DNA from: Hydrogenophaga sp.
GTDB lineage: Bacteria; Pseudomonadota; Gammaproteobacteria; Burkholderiales; Burkholderiaceae_C
Direction of reading: 5' to 3'
NCBI RefSeq assembly: GCF_018780385.1
Contig: NZ_JADMJO010000055.1
Coordinates: forward strand, 1 to 64,000
DNA length: 64,000 nucleotides
The position numbers and the translations under genes are program-made. The notes beneath the pieces were generated by a model, which saw nothing but the letters and a program-made list of their open reading frames with translations, made no database searches and was not told where the DNA came from. Of the stretch, positions 29,625 through 40,010 are shown piece after piece. Each line of letters opens with the position of its first letter. The first letter of the stretch is position 1.

Positions 29625-31673
29625 ATGGACACCTCTGCATCGACCACTGAGCAGCAGTTGGCACCCATCACCGACGAACTGCTGGCGGCCCTGAGCGCCG
29701 CGCGCGCGCTGTACGACAACGCGCCCTGCGGCCTGTTGGCGCTGGACGCCGATCTGCGCTGCGTGAACGTCAACCAGACCCTGCTGGACTGGCTCGGCAT
29801 GGACCGGGAAGAGGTGGTCATGTTCATGACGCTCGTGGACCTGGCCGCGCCAGAGTGCTGCAGCCTGGCGTCCACGCATGTGGAGCAACTGTTGATCAGC
29901 GGGCGCACCGAGCCGCTGTCGCTGACGTTGCGCCGCGCCAACGGCGACTTCCTGCAAGCCCGACTCACCTCCACTGCGGTCTATGACGCGGAGGGCCAGT
30001 TCCTGCACACCAGCACCATGGTGGCGGACCAGGGCAACGTACCGGTCAACCACGTCATCGACGCGCCCAAGGACGCCATCCTGCGCAGCATCACCAACCG
30101 CATCCCGGCGCGGCTGGCTTACTACGACAAGAACCTGATCTGCCGCTTTGCCAACAACGCGCACGCCCAGCGCTACGCCAAGGAACCTGAAGACATGGTG
30201 GGCTCACACCTGAGCGAGGTGGTGCGCCCCGAGGTGCTGCCTGAAATCATGTCGCGCGTGCTGGCCACGCTCGGGGGCCAGGCGCAAAACTTCGAAGCCG
30301 CACGCAAGGGAGCCGACGGCGAGCAGAACTACTTCGATATCCACTACATCCCCGATGTGCAGAATGGTTCGGTCGAGGGCCTGTTCATCGAGCTGCACGA
30401 CATCACCGAGCGTCGCCGCACCGAAGAATTCGTGTTGCACGCCAACCAGGATCTGGAAGAGCGGGTGCGGGAGCGCTCCGAAGAGCTGTTCGCCAGCGAG
30501 CAGCGCTACCGCCTCATGGTCGATGCCATCCAGGACTACTGCATCTATTTCGTGGACGAGACCGGCGCCGTGACCGAATGGACCGAGAGCGCCCAGCGCC
30601 TGCACGGCCACCAGCGCTCACAGATCGTCGGCCAGTCGTACGAGACGCTGATGTGCACCGACAACGCCGGCGAAGACGAGGTGGACCCCAGCCAGGTGTT
30701 GCGCCTGGCCAAGGACCACGGCCAATGGGAGTCTCGCGGCTGGCGCCTGCGCGAGGACGGCTCGCGCTTCTGGGCGCACACCGTGCTCACCGCGCTGCGA
30801 AACGAGGCCGGCGAACTGCAGGCTTTGTCGAGCATCACGCGCGACATGACCGCCGCCAAGAGCCTGGAGGACGTCATGAACGATCTCAACCGCGAGCTCG
30901 AAAAACGCGTGGCCGAACGCACACAGCAGCTTGTGGCGGCCAACAAGGATCTGGACGTGTTCTCGCACATGGTCTCGCACGACCTGCGCGCACCGCTGCG
31001 CCACATCGCCAGTTTTGTGAGTCTGCTGCAGGAGCAGACCGGTGAATCCACCGACAACCTCGCCCGTCAGTACCAGACCTCGATCGCCAAGGCATCCAAG
31101 CGCATGAGCCTGATGATCGAAGGCCTGCTGGAGTACGCGCGCCTGGGCCGTGTGACGATCGAGGCCCAGCCCGTGCCGCTCACGCCGCTGTTGCACGGCG
31201 TCGTCGCCCACCTCAAACAAGAAAACCCGCATCGCTCCATTGAATGGTCCATCGATCCGGATCTGCCGTTGGTTCGTGGCGACGCCATGCTGCTGGCTCA
31301 GGCCTGGGGCAACCTGCTCGACAACGCAGTGAAGTACACCAGCAAACGCACGGATGCCGTCATCAAGGTGGGCTGGAAGGTCAACCCCATGGGCGGACGC
31401 ACCTTCTACGTGAGCGACAACGGCGCCGGCTTCGACCTGGAGAAAGCGCACAACCTGTTCGTGATGTTCCAGCGCCAGCACCACTCGATGGACTTCGAGG
31501 GCACCGGCACGGGTCTGGCACTGGCGCAACGCATCATCGACCGGCACGGCGGTCGCATCTGGTCGGAAACCGCTCCGGGCGCGGGCTGCACCTTCTACTT
31601 CACGCTGCCGCTGGAGAGCATCGAGCCCGACCTGGCTTTCCCGGAACCATCAATGGTCGAACTCACGGCCTGA
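29625..31673 (+). CDS. multi-PAS sensor histidine kinase (phytochrome-type HisKA/HATPase core)
   Basis: A 682-residue soluble kinase without membrane segments. Three PAS-like sensor modules lie at roughly residues 20-135, 140-270 and 285-400, joined by a coiled coil ([19 protein letters not shown]). HisKA follows with SHDLRAPL and phospho-acceptor His452, then the ATPase domain with [17 protein letters not shown] and [12 protein letters not shown]. The DxxAP-type H-box resembles bacteriophytochrome-family kinases. The start is the ATG at 29625, with GGAG eight bases upstream; the TTG at 29592 on the track is not supported. No response regulator is adjacent, so it is an orphan here. Confidence 0.93.
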   Translation: MDTSASTTEQQLAPITDELLAALSAARALYDNAPCGLLALDADLRCVNVNQTLLDWLGMDREEVVMFMTLVDLAAPECCSLASTHVEQLLISGRTEPLSLTLRRANGDFLQARLTSTAVYDAEGQFLHTSTMVADQGNVPVNHVIDAPKDAILRSITNRIPARLAYYDKNLICRFANNAHAQRYAKEPEDMVGSHLSEVVRPEVLPEIMSRVLATLGGQAQNFEAARKGADGEQNYFDIHYIPDVQNGSVEGLFIELHDITERRRTEEFVLHANQDLEERVRERSEELFASEQRYRLMVDAIQDYCIYFVDETGAVTEWTESAQRLHGHQRSQIVGQSYETLMCTDNAGEDEVDPSQVLRLAKDHGQWESRGWRLREDGSRFWAHTVLTALRNEAGELQALSSITRDMTAAKSLEDVMNDLNRELEKRVAERTQQLVAANKDLDVFSHMVSHDLRAPLRHIASFVSLLQEQTGESTDNLARQYQTSIAKASKRMSLMIEGLLEYARLGRVTIEAQPVPLTPLLHGVVAHLKQENPHRSIEWSIDPDLPLVRGDAMLLAQAWGNLLDNAVKYTSKRTDAVIKVGWKVNPMGGRTFYVSDNGAGFDLEKAHNLFVMFQRQHHSMDFEGTGTGLALAQRIIDRHGGRIWSETAPGAGCTFYFTLPLESIEPDLAFPEPSMVELTA

Positions 31674-31686
31674 GGCGCGTCGATCG

Positions 31687-32499
31687 GTGGGCATGATGCC
31701 CGTCGATAATTCGCGCGTGACGTCAACGCCCCTCTTCTCCTTGCAAGGCCGCGTGGCCCTGGTCACCGGCGCCAGCCGTGGCCTGGGCCTGGCCATGGCC
31801 CGTGCGCTCGCCGCCCACGGGGCCGAGGTCTGGCTCAATGGCCGTGATGCCGACAGCCTCCAGTTGGCCGTGGAACACACCCGCGCCGCCGGGCCAGCGG
31901 CTGGTGGTCTGGCCCACGCACTGCCGTTCGACGTGACCGACGAAGCTGCTGCCACCGCCGCCGTCGCCCGTGTGCTGGCTGAAAGCGGTCGCCTGGACAT
32001 CCTGATCAACAACGTGGGCCAACGCCGCCGCCAGCCGCTGGACGAGCTGCCCGCCCAGGCCCTGCGCGAGGTGCTGGAGGCCAATCTCGTGTCGGCCTGG
32101 CACCTGTGCCGGGAAGCCGCGCGCCCCATGCGCGAACAGGGGTTCGGTCGCATCATCAACGTGACCTCCATCGCCGGGCCGATCGCCCGTGGAGGAGACG
32201 CGGCCTACACCACCAGCAAAGGTGCGTTGGAAGCCCTCACCCGCGCCCTGGCGGCCGAACTGGGCCCGCATGGCATCAACGTCAACGCCATTGCCCCGGG
32301 CTTCTTTGCCACCGAAGCCAACACAGACATGGTCGAAAACGCCCAGACACTGGCTTGGCTGCAGCAACGCAGCTCGCTCGGCCGTTGGGGCCAACCGGAC
32401 GAGATCGCGGGGGCCGCCGTGTTTCTGGCCTCACCTGCGGCCAGCTACGTGACCGGGCAGACGCTGGTGGTCGACGGTGGCTATCTGGCCCATTTCTGA
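31687..32499 (+). CDS. SDR-family oxidoreductase, gluconate 5-dehydrogenase-like
   Basis: A classical short-chain dehydrogenase of about 270 residues. The NAD(P) site is [16 protein letters not shown] follows in the central strand, then the catalytic Ser in VTSIAG and the Tyr-x3-Lys pair in [11 protein letters not shown], with the family end [13 protein letters not shown]. Overall it resembles gluconate 5-dehydrogenases and 3-oxoacyl reductases. The start is uncertain: GTG 31687 has a GAGG 11 bases before it, while ATG 31693 and GTG 31717 are alternatives. It begins 13 bases after the histidine kinase stop and may be in its transcript. Confidence 0.9.
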   Translation: MGMMPVDNSRVTSTPLFSLQGRVALVTGASRGLGLAMARALAAHGAEVWLNGRDADSLQLAVEHTRAAGPAAGGLAHALPFDVTDEAAATAAVARVLAESGRLDILINNVGQRRRQPLDELPAQALREVLEANLVSAWHLCREAARPMREQGFGRIINVTSIAGPIARGGDAAYTTSKGALEALTRALAAELGPHGINVNAIAPGFFATEANTDMVENAQTLAWLQQRSSLGRWGQPDEIAGAAVFLASPAASYVTGQTLVVDGGYLAHF

Positions 32500-32500
32500 T

Positions 32501-34255
32501 TCAGGCGCCGACCGGCCCTGCGCCGTTTGGGGTCAGGTGCAACACGACCTTGCGCGGATCGTCAGCGAGCTGATCCAGCGCGCGATGCAGGCGCTCCATC
32601 AGGCGGGTGTCGTCGAGCGACTCGTCGTCTTCGTCGGGCAGCGCTGCAGAGACCAGGCGAAAACGCAGTGGCAGGTCGGTTGGCAGCAAGGGCACCCGCT
32701 CCAGTCCCTTGGCCACGATGTGCTGGCCCAGCAGCTTGAGATCCTCGGGCCCCTCGACCAGCATCGCAAAGCGCGTCTCCGTCATGCGGCTGACGGTGTC
32801 CACATCGCGCACCACAGCCGACAAGCGTGAGGCGGTCACCACCAGCGACCGGTCACCGGCCTCACGGCCCTCACGCTCGATGATGGCGGCGTGGTTGGAC
32901 AACTCCACCAGCACCACACCGCAGCGGTGGCCGTAACGGCGAGAACGGCGCAGCGCATCGCGCAGGCGCAGCATGAGCACCGGCGCAATCGTCAAGCCAG
33001 TCAGGGGGTCGGTGCTTTCGATCGCACGCAGGCGGGCCCGGTTTTCGCTGAAATCCTTGGCGCGGCGGTGCAGGATGTAGAGCAGGAGCGGGATCTCGAT
33101 CGCAGAGCCAATCAGCACGGCGTACTGCGTTGCCCAGCTGTCCGGCAGAACTCCGGCACTGCGCAGCGCCGGAAAGGGGTACGCCAGGTGCACCGGCAGG
33201 AAACCCAGCGCCATCCAGCCCGCGTAGGTTTCGCCCCGACGCCAGGTCCAGACGCAGAGGCCAAAGCTCAGCAGCACCGACAGCAAGCCATACAGGTTGA
33301 GCACGATGAAGGCCGGCCGGTTCAGCAGCAACAGGTAGAGCGCGGGGAACAGCAGGCCGAAAACCGACCACGCGAGCACGAATCGATCAACCCCGCGGTG
33401 GTGGCGCGAGACCACGCAAACCTCACGCACGAACCAGATGCCGGACGCCGTCAACCACAGCATGAACACGGCTGGTGCCGCGTCGTTCCATGCGGCATGG
33501 TCGGGCCAGAAAAACAAGCCTCCGATGCCGGTGAAGGCGGCCTGAAATCCCAGCATGGACGCCACATAGCAACAGTAGGCGATGAATGCCCTGTCGGCGT
33601 ACAGGCGCGCATGCACCCAGCCGATGAACAGCACCAGCAGCCCGAAGCCCAGGTAGCCACCCACCATCAGAAAGGTCCACTGGCGCTTCTCCTGCAACTG
33701 CCGCTCATCCAGCAAGATCAGGCGCGGGCTCAGTGGCGCGGGCCGGTTCTCCAGCCGCAGCCAGACGGGGCCGGTGGCCTGGGGGTCGAGCGCAAACACC
33801 GGCGTCTGGTCCGGGTGAGCCCACTGCGACACCGGCAGGTGATCCCCCGCCTGCTGGGCCGTCCACGCGCCCGACGAGCTCGCGGTGTACAGCGTGGCCT
33901 GATTCGTGAAGGCCGCAGCGCTCAGCATCAGGTACCAGCGGCGACCGGCGTCGCGCTGCGACAGATCCAGACGCAGCCACAGCGCTGCGCCATCGAGCTG
34001 GAAGCTTTGGTAGCCTTCCATGGTCATGAAATCGCCGGCTGGCCGGCGGGTCACCTCCTCGATGGGCAGGCCACCGGAAGTGTCGATCCAGTGGCGCGCC
34101 TGCAAGGTGATGTCGGTCTCGCCGGACGAAGCGCGGGCGAAGTCCGGCCACAGAGCCAACCAGAGACCGCATAACAGGACGGTCAATCCCGCCAGGCGGC
34201 GGAACAGGAAAGCAAAACAGGGGGCCGGATCGGGTGATGGGGTAAATCGATCCAT
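32501..34255 (-). CDS. 7TM-DISM sensor protein with degenerate GGDEF domain
   Basis: A 584-residue membrane protein. A signal or first helix (about 15-42) is followed by an extracellular DISMED2-type beta domain (about 50-180). Seven helices follow (about 195-395), then a cytoplasmic GGDEF-type domain (IESTDPLTGL at about 415). In that domain the signature that should read GGDEF is TETRF, in SRMTETRFAMLVEG. The metal and substrate motif near VELSNHAAIIEREG is also unlike the usual DxDxFKxxND. Diguanylate cyclase activity is therefore unlikely; binding or signalling by the fold is possible. It converges on the SDR gene with one base between them. Confidence 0.85.
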   Translation of the reverse strand: MDRFTPSPDPAPCFAFLFRRLAGLTVLLCGLWLALWPDFARASSGETDITLQARHWIDTSGGLPIEEVTRRPAGDFMTMEGYQSFQLDGAALWLRLDLSQRDAGRRWYLMLSAAAFTNQATLYTASSSGAWTAQQAGDHLPVSQWAHPDQTPVFALDPQATGPVWLRLENRPAPLSPRLILLDERQLQEKRQWTFLMVGGYLGFGLLVLFIGWVHARLYADRAFIAYCCYVASMLGFQAAFTGIGGLFFWPDHAAWNDAAPAVFMLWLTASGIWFVREVCVVSRHHRGVDRFVLAWSVFGLLFPALYLLLLNRPAFIVLNLYGLLSVLLSFGLCVWTWRRGETYAGWMALGFLPVHLAYPFPALRSAGVLPDSWATQYAVLIGSAIEIPLLLYILHRRAKDFSENRARLRAIESTDPLTGLTIAPVLMLRLRDALRRSRRYGHRCGVVLVELSNHAAIIEREGREAGDRSLVVTASRLSAVVRDVDTVSRMTETRFAMLVEGPEDLKLLGQHIVAKGLERVPLLPTDLPLRFRLVSAALPDEDDESLDDTRLMERLHRALDQLADDPRKVVLHLTPNGAGPVGA

Positions 34256-34338
34256 CCCAGGATCGTAAATGTTCGCGCCACCCGTCCCGGGATGGCGCGG
34301 TCACTTGCTGGCTCACACCAGAAATAAAGCACGGCGGC

Positions 34339-34368
34339 CTTGAAATGGGTTGCCGTCGCCCTTATCAT
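34339..34368 (+). promoter_or_regulatory. groESL promoter, readable as sigma-70 and sigma-32
   Basis: TTGAAA (34340-34345) and TATCAT (34363-34368) are exactly 17 bases apart. CTTGAAA with CCCTTAT 13 bases on also fits the heat-shock sigma-32 pattern. The start of transcription would lie inside the adjacent CIRCE element. Confidence 0.65.
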
Positions 34369-34394
34369 TAGCACTCGCTGGGGTTGAGTGCTAA
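34368..34394 (+). promoter_or_regulatory. CIRCE operator (HrcA binding site)
   Basis: TTAGCACTC, nine spacer bases, then GAGTGCTAA: a perfect match to the CIRCE inverted repeat bound by the heat-shock repressor HrcA. It overlaps the last base of the -10 and covers the predicted start site, so bound HrcA would block groESL initiation. It lies about 100 bases before the groES ATG. Confidence 0.95.
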
Positions 34395-34491
34395 CAAGCT
34401 TTCCCCAAGTGATCGGCGGCATCCGCCCGGTTCCCAGCCGGCACCGCCGACCTGAGCCCCCTTCCCATCCGTTCCATATCCAGGAGATGCA

Positions 34492-34782
34492 ATGAACCTT
34501 CGTCCTCTCGGCGATCGCGTGATCGTCAAGCGCATTGACAGCGAAACCAAAACCGCTTCCGGCATCGTCATTCCTGACGCAGCCGCAGAGAAGCCTGACC
34601 AGGGCGAGATCCTGGCGGTCGGTCCTGGCAAGAAAAACGACAAGGGCGAACTGGCCGCCATGAACGTCAAGGTCGGTGACCGCGTTCTGTTCGGCAAATA
34701 CAGTGGCCAGACCGTCAAGGTCGACGGCAACGAACTGTTGGTGATGAAAGAAGACGACCTGTTTGCGGTTGTTGAGAAGTAA
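34492..34782 (+). CDS. groES: co-chaperonin GroES
   Basis: The 96-residue heptameric lid of the GroEL folding chamber. It has the standard N-terminus [13 protein letters not shown], the mobile loop ([14 protein letters not shown]) that contacts GroEL, and the roof and closing strands ([33 protein letters not shown]). First gene of groESL, preceded by an AGGAGATG ribosome site and controlled through CIRCE. Confidence 0.99.
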   Translation: MNLRPLGDRVIVKRIDSETKTASGIVIPDAAAEKPDQGEILAVGPGKKNDKGELAAMNVKVGDRVLFGKYSGQTVKVDGNELLVMKEDDLFAVVEK

Positions 34783-34806
34783 TTCTTCTCTTTTCTTTCT
34801 TTTTAA

Positions 34807-36471
<1,665 letters not shown>

Positions 36472-36606
36472 TTGCTCCTTGCCTGAGGCGCCATGCCGGC
36501 GTTGCAAGGGCTTGCAGTGGCGCTGCCACTGTCTACGCCCTTGCGCCTTGGCCTGGTGCCTCATGCTGCGTCGTAGGTGCACCCCGGTGTGCCAAACGAC
36601 CCCAAG

Positions 36607-36641
36607 AAAAAACCCCGCGAGTTGCCTCGCGGGGTTTTTTT
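36607..36641. terminator. bidirectional intrinsic terminator after groEL
   Basis: CCCCGCGAG (36613-36621) pairs with CTCGCGGGG (36626-36634) around the loop TTGC. It has six A before and seven T after, so it can act for groEL on the plus strand and for tal on the minus strand. Confidence 0.9.
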
Positions 36642-36666
36642 GTTTCTGCTGTTCGCTCACCCCAAG

Positions 36667-36747
36667 CATGGGTGCTCGGGCTGGCCGGATGGCGATTTGC
36701 TGACGCGAAGCGGCTGATGAGCCGTCCGGCCAGCCCGGGCGCCCATG
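36667..36747. repeat. 27-bp stem, 27-base loop inverted repeat between groEL and tal
   Basis: Left arm 36667-36693 and right arm 36721-36747 match at 24 of 27 positions as DNA. All three mismatches become G-U pairs if transcribed rightward, so the RNA stem would be complete. Each arm carries CGGGCTGGCCGGA or its complement as a perfect 13-base core. It has no T run, unlike the terminator 25 bases to its left. It lies in the ~300-base convergent gap and just before the tal stop. Confidence 0.8.
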
Positions 36748-36771
36748 CGCTCCAGGCCAAAGACAAGAAGC

Positions 36772-37713
36772 TCAGCGCATCAACGCTTCCAGCTTGATGG
36801 TGTCAGCCACAAACGCCCGGATGCCCTCAGCCAGTTTCTCGGTCGCCATCGCATCCTCATTGAGAGCAAAGCGGAAGCTGGCTTCATCGTGGGCTACGAA
36901 TGGGATGTCCATGGCTTTCGAAGCTTCGGCGTCGAGCGCGCGGCTCAAGGGCGCCTCGCTGGCAGCCAGTTGGGCCAGCAACTCCGGGCTGATGGTCAGC
37001 AGGTCGCAGCCGGCCAGCGCCGTGATCTGGCCCACGTTGCGAAAGCTCGCACCCATCACCTCGGTCAGGATGCCGTGCTTCTTGTAGAACTCATAGATGC
37101 TGCGCACCGAGCGCACGCCCGGGTCGTTGGGGCCTGCCATCGCGGCCTCATCCCAGCCCGCACCCGCCGACTTCTTGTACCAGTCGTAGATGCGGCCCAC
37201 GAACGGTGAGATCAGCTGCACCTTGGCCTGCCCGCAAGCCACCGCCTGGGCAAAAGAAAACAACAGGGTGAGATTGGTGCGGATGCCGTCGCGCTCCAAC
37301 TGTGCTGCCGCCTGGATGCCTTCCCATGTGGAGGCGACCTTGATCAGCACGCGCTCCGCAGACACACCCTCGCTCTGGTACAGCTCGATGATGCGGCGCC
37401 CACGGGCCACCGTGGCCTGGGTGTCAAAACTCAATCGGGCGTCCACTTCGGTCGACACGCGCCCCGGAATCAGCTGCAGGATCTCGCACCCGAAACGCAC
37501 CAGCAGCCGGTTCGTCACTTCGTCCAGCCCTTGTTCACCGTAGGTTGCCACAGCGTCTTTCAGCAAGTGCGCGTACTCGGGTTTTTGCACCGCCTTCAAG
37601 ATCAGCGATGGGTTCGTCGTGGCGTCGTGCGGGGCAAACGCGGCGATCTGTTTGAAGTCGCCGGTGTCGGCCACCACGGTGGTGAATTGTTTGAGGGCGT
37701 CGAGCTGGTTCAT
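36772..37713 (-). CDS. tal: transaldolase
   Basis: Transfers a dihydroxyacetone unit between sugar phosphates in the non-oxidative pentose phosphate pathway. The 313-residue TalB-type protein shows the DATTNPSL signature, the Schiff-base lysine in [12 protein letters not shown], and [15 protein letters not shown], then [11 protein letters not shown]. The track frame begins 13 codons earlier, but those codons cover the putative HexR operator. The ATG at 37713 (MNQLDALKQ) is the normal start. Divergent from hexR. Confidence 0.96.
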   Translation of the reverse strand: MNQLDALKQFTTVVADTGDFKQIAAFAPHDATTNPSLILKAVQKPEYAHLLKDAVATYGEQGLDEVTNRLLVRFGCEILQLIPGRVSTEVDARLSFDTQATVARGRRIIELYQSEGVSAERVLIKVASTWEGIQAAAQLERDGIRTNLTLLFSFAQAVACGQAKVQLISPFVGRIYDWYKKSAGAGWDEAAMAGPNDPGVRSVRSIYEFYKKHGILTEVMGASFRNVGQITALAGCDLLTISPELLAQLAASEAPLSRALDAEASKAMDIPFVAHDEASFRFALNEDAMATEKLAEGIRAFVADTIKLEALMR

Positions 37714-37736
37714 GGAACGGATTATCCGACAAGCTT

Positions 37737-37751
37737 GGTAATAAAATTTCA
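37737..37751. promoter_or_regulatory. candidate HexR operator between tal and hexR
   Basis: GGTAATAAAATTTCA matches the proteobacterial HexR consensus TGTAAT-n3-ATTACA at 10 of 12 defined positions. It lies in the 66-base gap between the divergent tal and hexR start codons, where HexR commonly controls central carbon genes and itself. The consensus is from memory of the family. Confidence 0.5.
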
Positions 37752-37779
37752 TTCCTTGCTGTCACCAGGTACACCCCCC

Positions 37780-38628
37780 ATGCTCGACCGGATCAAAGCC
37801 TCCCTGCCTTCGCTGGCACCCGCCGAGCAACGCGTGGGCAAGCTCGTGCTGCTGGACCCCCGCACTTTTGCCAGCCTGCCCGTGACCGAGCTCGCCGAGC
37901 GCTCCCACGTGAGCAAGCCCACGGTGGTGCGCTTCTGCCGCAGCATGGGCTACGACGGCCTGTCCGACTTCAAGCTCAAGCTCGCCGGCACCGTGAGCGA
38001 GGGCGTGCCCTTCATCCACCGCAGCGTGGACGTGGACGACAAGACGAGCGACGTGCTGGTCAAGGTCATCGACAACACGGTGGCGGCGTTCCTGAAGTAC
38101 CGCAACGACGCGTCCAGCCACGCCATTGAAAAGGCGGTGGACGCGCTGGTGGCGACCTACAAGCACAAGGGCCGCATCGAGTTCTACGGCGCGGGCAACT
38201 CCGGCATCGTGGCGCAGGACGCACAGCACAAGTTCTTCCGCCTGGGCATCAACGCGATTGCCTACAGCGACGGCCACATGCAGGTGATGAGCGCCTCACT
38301 GCTCGGCCCGGGCGACTGCGTGGTGATCGTCTCCAACTCCGGCCGCACGCGCGACCTGATGGACGCCGCCGACATCGCGCGCAAGCACGGCGCCACCGTG
38401 ATCACCATCACCACCAGCGGCACACCGCTGGCCCAGGCCGGCCACATCCACCTGTCTGCCGACCACCCCGAGGGCTACGACCGTTACAGCCCCATGACCT
38501 CACGTCTGATGCACCTGATGGTGATCGACATCGTGGCCACCTGCCTGGCGCTTCGCATCGGCGGCACCAAGCTGCAGCCGCTGCTGAAGGAAATGAAGAA
38601 CAACCTGCGGAGTAAACGGTATGCGTGA
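37780..38628 (+). CDS. hexR: HexR-type transcriptional regulator (RpiR/MurR family)
   Basis: A repressor of central sugar metabolism that senses a phosphosugar, KDPG in characterised HexR proteins. The N-terminal helix-turn-helix (VTELAERSHVSKPTVVRFCRSMG) is followed by a SIS sugar-isomerase domain with GAGNSGIVAQDAQHKF and VSNSGRTRDL. The length is 282 residues from the ATG at 37780; the track frame starts 83 codons too early, antisense to tal. Divergence from tal and the palindromic site between them support the HexR assignment. Confidence 0.9.
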   Translation: MLDRIKASLPSLAPAEQRVGKLVLLDPRTFASLPVTELAERSHVSKPTVVRFCRSMGYDGLSDFKLKLAGTVSEGVPFIHRSVDVDDKTSDVLVKVIDNTVAAFLKYRNDASSHAIEKAVDALVATYKHKGRIEFYGAGNSGIVAQDAQHKFFRLGINAIAYSDGHMQVMSASLLGPGDCVVIVSNSGRTRDLMDAADIARKHGATVITITTSGTPLAQAGHIHLSADHPEGYDRYSPMTSRLMHLMVIDIVATCLALRIGGTKLQPLLKEMKNNLRSKRYA

Positions 38629-38639
38629 TGGTGCGCGTT

Positions 38640-38850
38640 GCGCACTCGTCACGCACCCCCTGCGCCGCTGACGCGTCTTCCCCCAGAGGGGGACGATGCC
38701 TGTGGTCCGGCGTAGCCGGTTCCACGGCATCCTCAGCCTCAAACACGTTGTGCCGGAGGGGAAGCTGGTTTCAGAACATCGCAGAACCGGCTTTGCCGGG
38801 CTGCAGATGTTGCCCCCTGGGGGGTGACGCCGCAGGCGGCGCGGGGGGCA
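38640..38850. repeat. array of GC-rich hairpins between hexR and the peptide ABC operon
   Basis: Several stem-loops follow one another: CCCCC-AGA-GGGGG (38680-38692); a long interrupted hairpin from GATGCC (38695) to GGCATC (38731) with CCGGC-GTA-GCCGG at its tip; GCAG-AA-CCGGC-TTT-GCCGG-G-CTGC (about 38781-38804); and an outer TGCCCCC...GGGGGCA pair enclosing GCCGC-AGG-CGGC. This looks like the dispersed intergenic repeat type seen in Comamonadaceae. It fills the whole ~220-base convergent gap; there is no gene in it. Confidence 0.65.
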
Positions 38851-38851
38851 C

Positions 38852-39949
38852 CTAAATCCGTCCTTCCTCTACCGCGTGGCAGGCAATACGGATACCGCCC
38901 AGCGTCAGCAGGTTGGGTCGTTCGTTACGGCAGCGGTCGTTGGCGTGCGGGCAGCGCGGGTTGAAGGCGCAGCCGGTGGGTGGGTTGAGCGGGTTGGGCA
39001 CCTCACCTGACACTGGCGTGCGCGCTCTACCCGTGTCGTGCATCTTCGGAATCGCGTCGAGCAGCATGCGCGTGTAAGGGTGGCGCGGGCTGTCGAACAG
39101 CGTGTGCTTGGGCGCGAGCTCCACCAGCCGGCCCAGGTACATCACGCCCACCTGGTCGCTCACGTGGCGCACCACAGCAAGGTTGTGGCTGATGAAAAGA
39201 TACGTCAGGCCGCGCTCGCGCTGCAGGTCCTTCATGATGTTGAGCACCTGCGCCTGCACGCTCACGTCCAGCGCCGAGGTGGGCTCGTCGCACACGAGAA
39301 ACTCGGGCTGCGTGGCCAGGGCGCGTGCGATCGAGATGCGCTGGCGCTGGCCGCCAGAGAATTGGTGCGGGTACTTCACGCGGTCCAGTGGCGACAGACC
39401 GACCGACTTCAACAAGTCGTCGACCCGAGCACGCACGGCGTCCGGCTCGGTCTCGATCTCGTGTTCGCGCAGCGGCTCGGCAATGATGTCTTCCACGCGC
39501 CAGCGCGGGTTCAAGCTGGCATACGGGTCCTGGAAGATCATCTGAATGCGGCGGCGCAGCTTGCGCCCTTCGGGCGTCTTGAACGCCGCATGCGCGTCCT
39601 GCCCGTCGAACTCGAAACCGCCCCGCGTGGGCTCGTACAGCCCCACGAGCAAACGCGCCACGGTGCTCTTGCCGCAGCCCGATTCGCCCACCAGTGCCAG
39701 CGTCTGGCCGCGCGGGATGTCGAAGGACACGCCGTCGACCGCGCGCAGCAGTTGGCGCGGCTGACGTTCAATCACGCGGTTGAGCCAAGGTGCCGAAACG
39801 TCGAAGGTTTTGGCCAGGTCGGTGGCACGCACCAGCGGCGCACCGGTGGCCGCCTCGGTGGTGGCGGCGGACACCGCTGCGTGCGTCTGGGCTGTCTGCG
39901 ACCGGACCGCCTGAGCCTGCACGGCCCGCTCGAACATGTCGTCGCTCAT
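38852..39949 (-). CDS. peptide ABC transporter ATP-binding protein (DppF-like)
   Basis: One of two ATPases that power the oligopeptide importer. The 365 residues have an unusual Ala/Thr-rich N-terminal extension of about 40 residues before the ABC domain. Walker A is GESGCGKST, the signature [10 protein letters not shown], and Walker [13 protein letters not shown]. The C-terminal oligopeptide-type tail has four cysteines ([14 protein letters not shown], then IACH). Last gene of the operon; it ends against the hairpin array. Confidence 0.94.
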   Translation of the reverse strand: MSDDMFERAVQAQAVRSQTAQTHAAVSAATTEAATGAPLVRATDLAKTFDVSAPWLNRVIERQPRQLLRAVDGVSFDIPRGQTLALVGESGCGKSTVARLLVGLYEPTRGGFEFDGQDAHAAFKTPEGRKLRRRIQMIFQDPYASLNPRWRVEDIIAEPLREHEIETEPDAVRARVDDLLKSVGLSPLDRVKYPHQFSGGQRQRISIARALATQPEFLVCDEPTSALDVSVQAQVLNIMKDLQRERGLTYLFISHNLAVVRHVSDQVGVMYLGRLVELAPKHTLFDSPRHPYTRMLLDAIPKMHDTGRARTPVSGEVPNPLNPPTGCAFNPRCPHANDRCRNERPNLLTLGGIRIACHAVEEGRI

Positions 39950-40010
39950 TGGCTAACCTCCGTGCTGTGCACTGCGGTGCGAGCTGGCTTGGCGCGGCCC
40001 GGCGCGGCGC

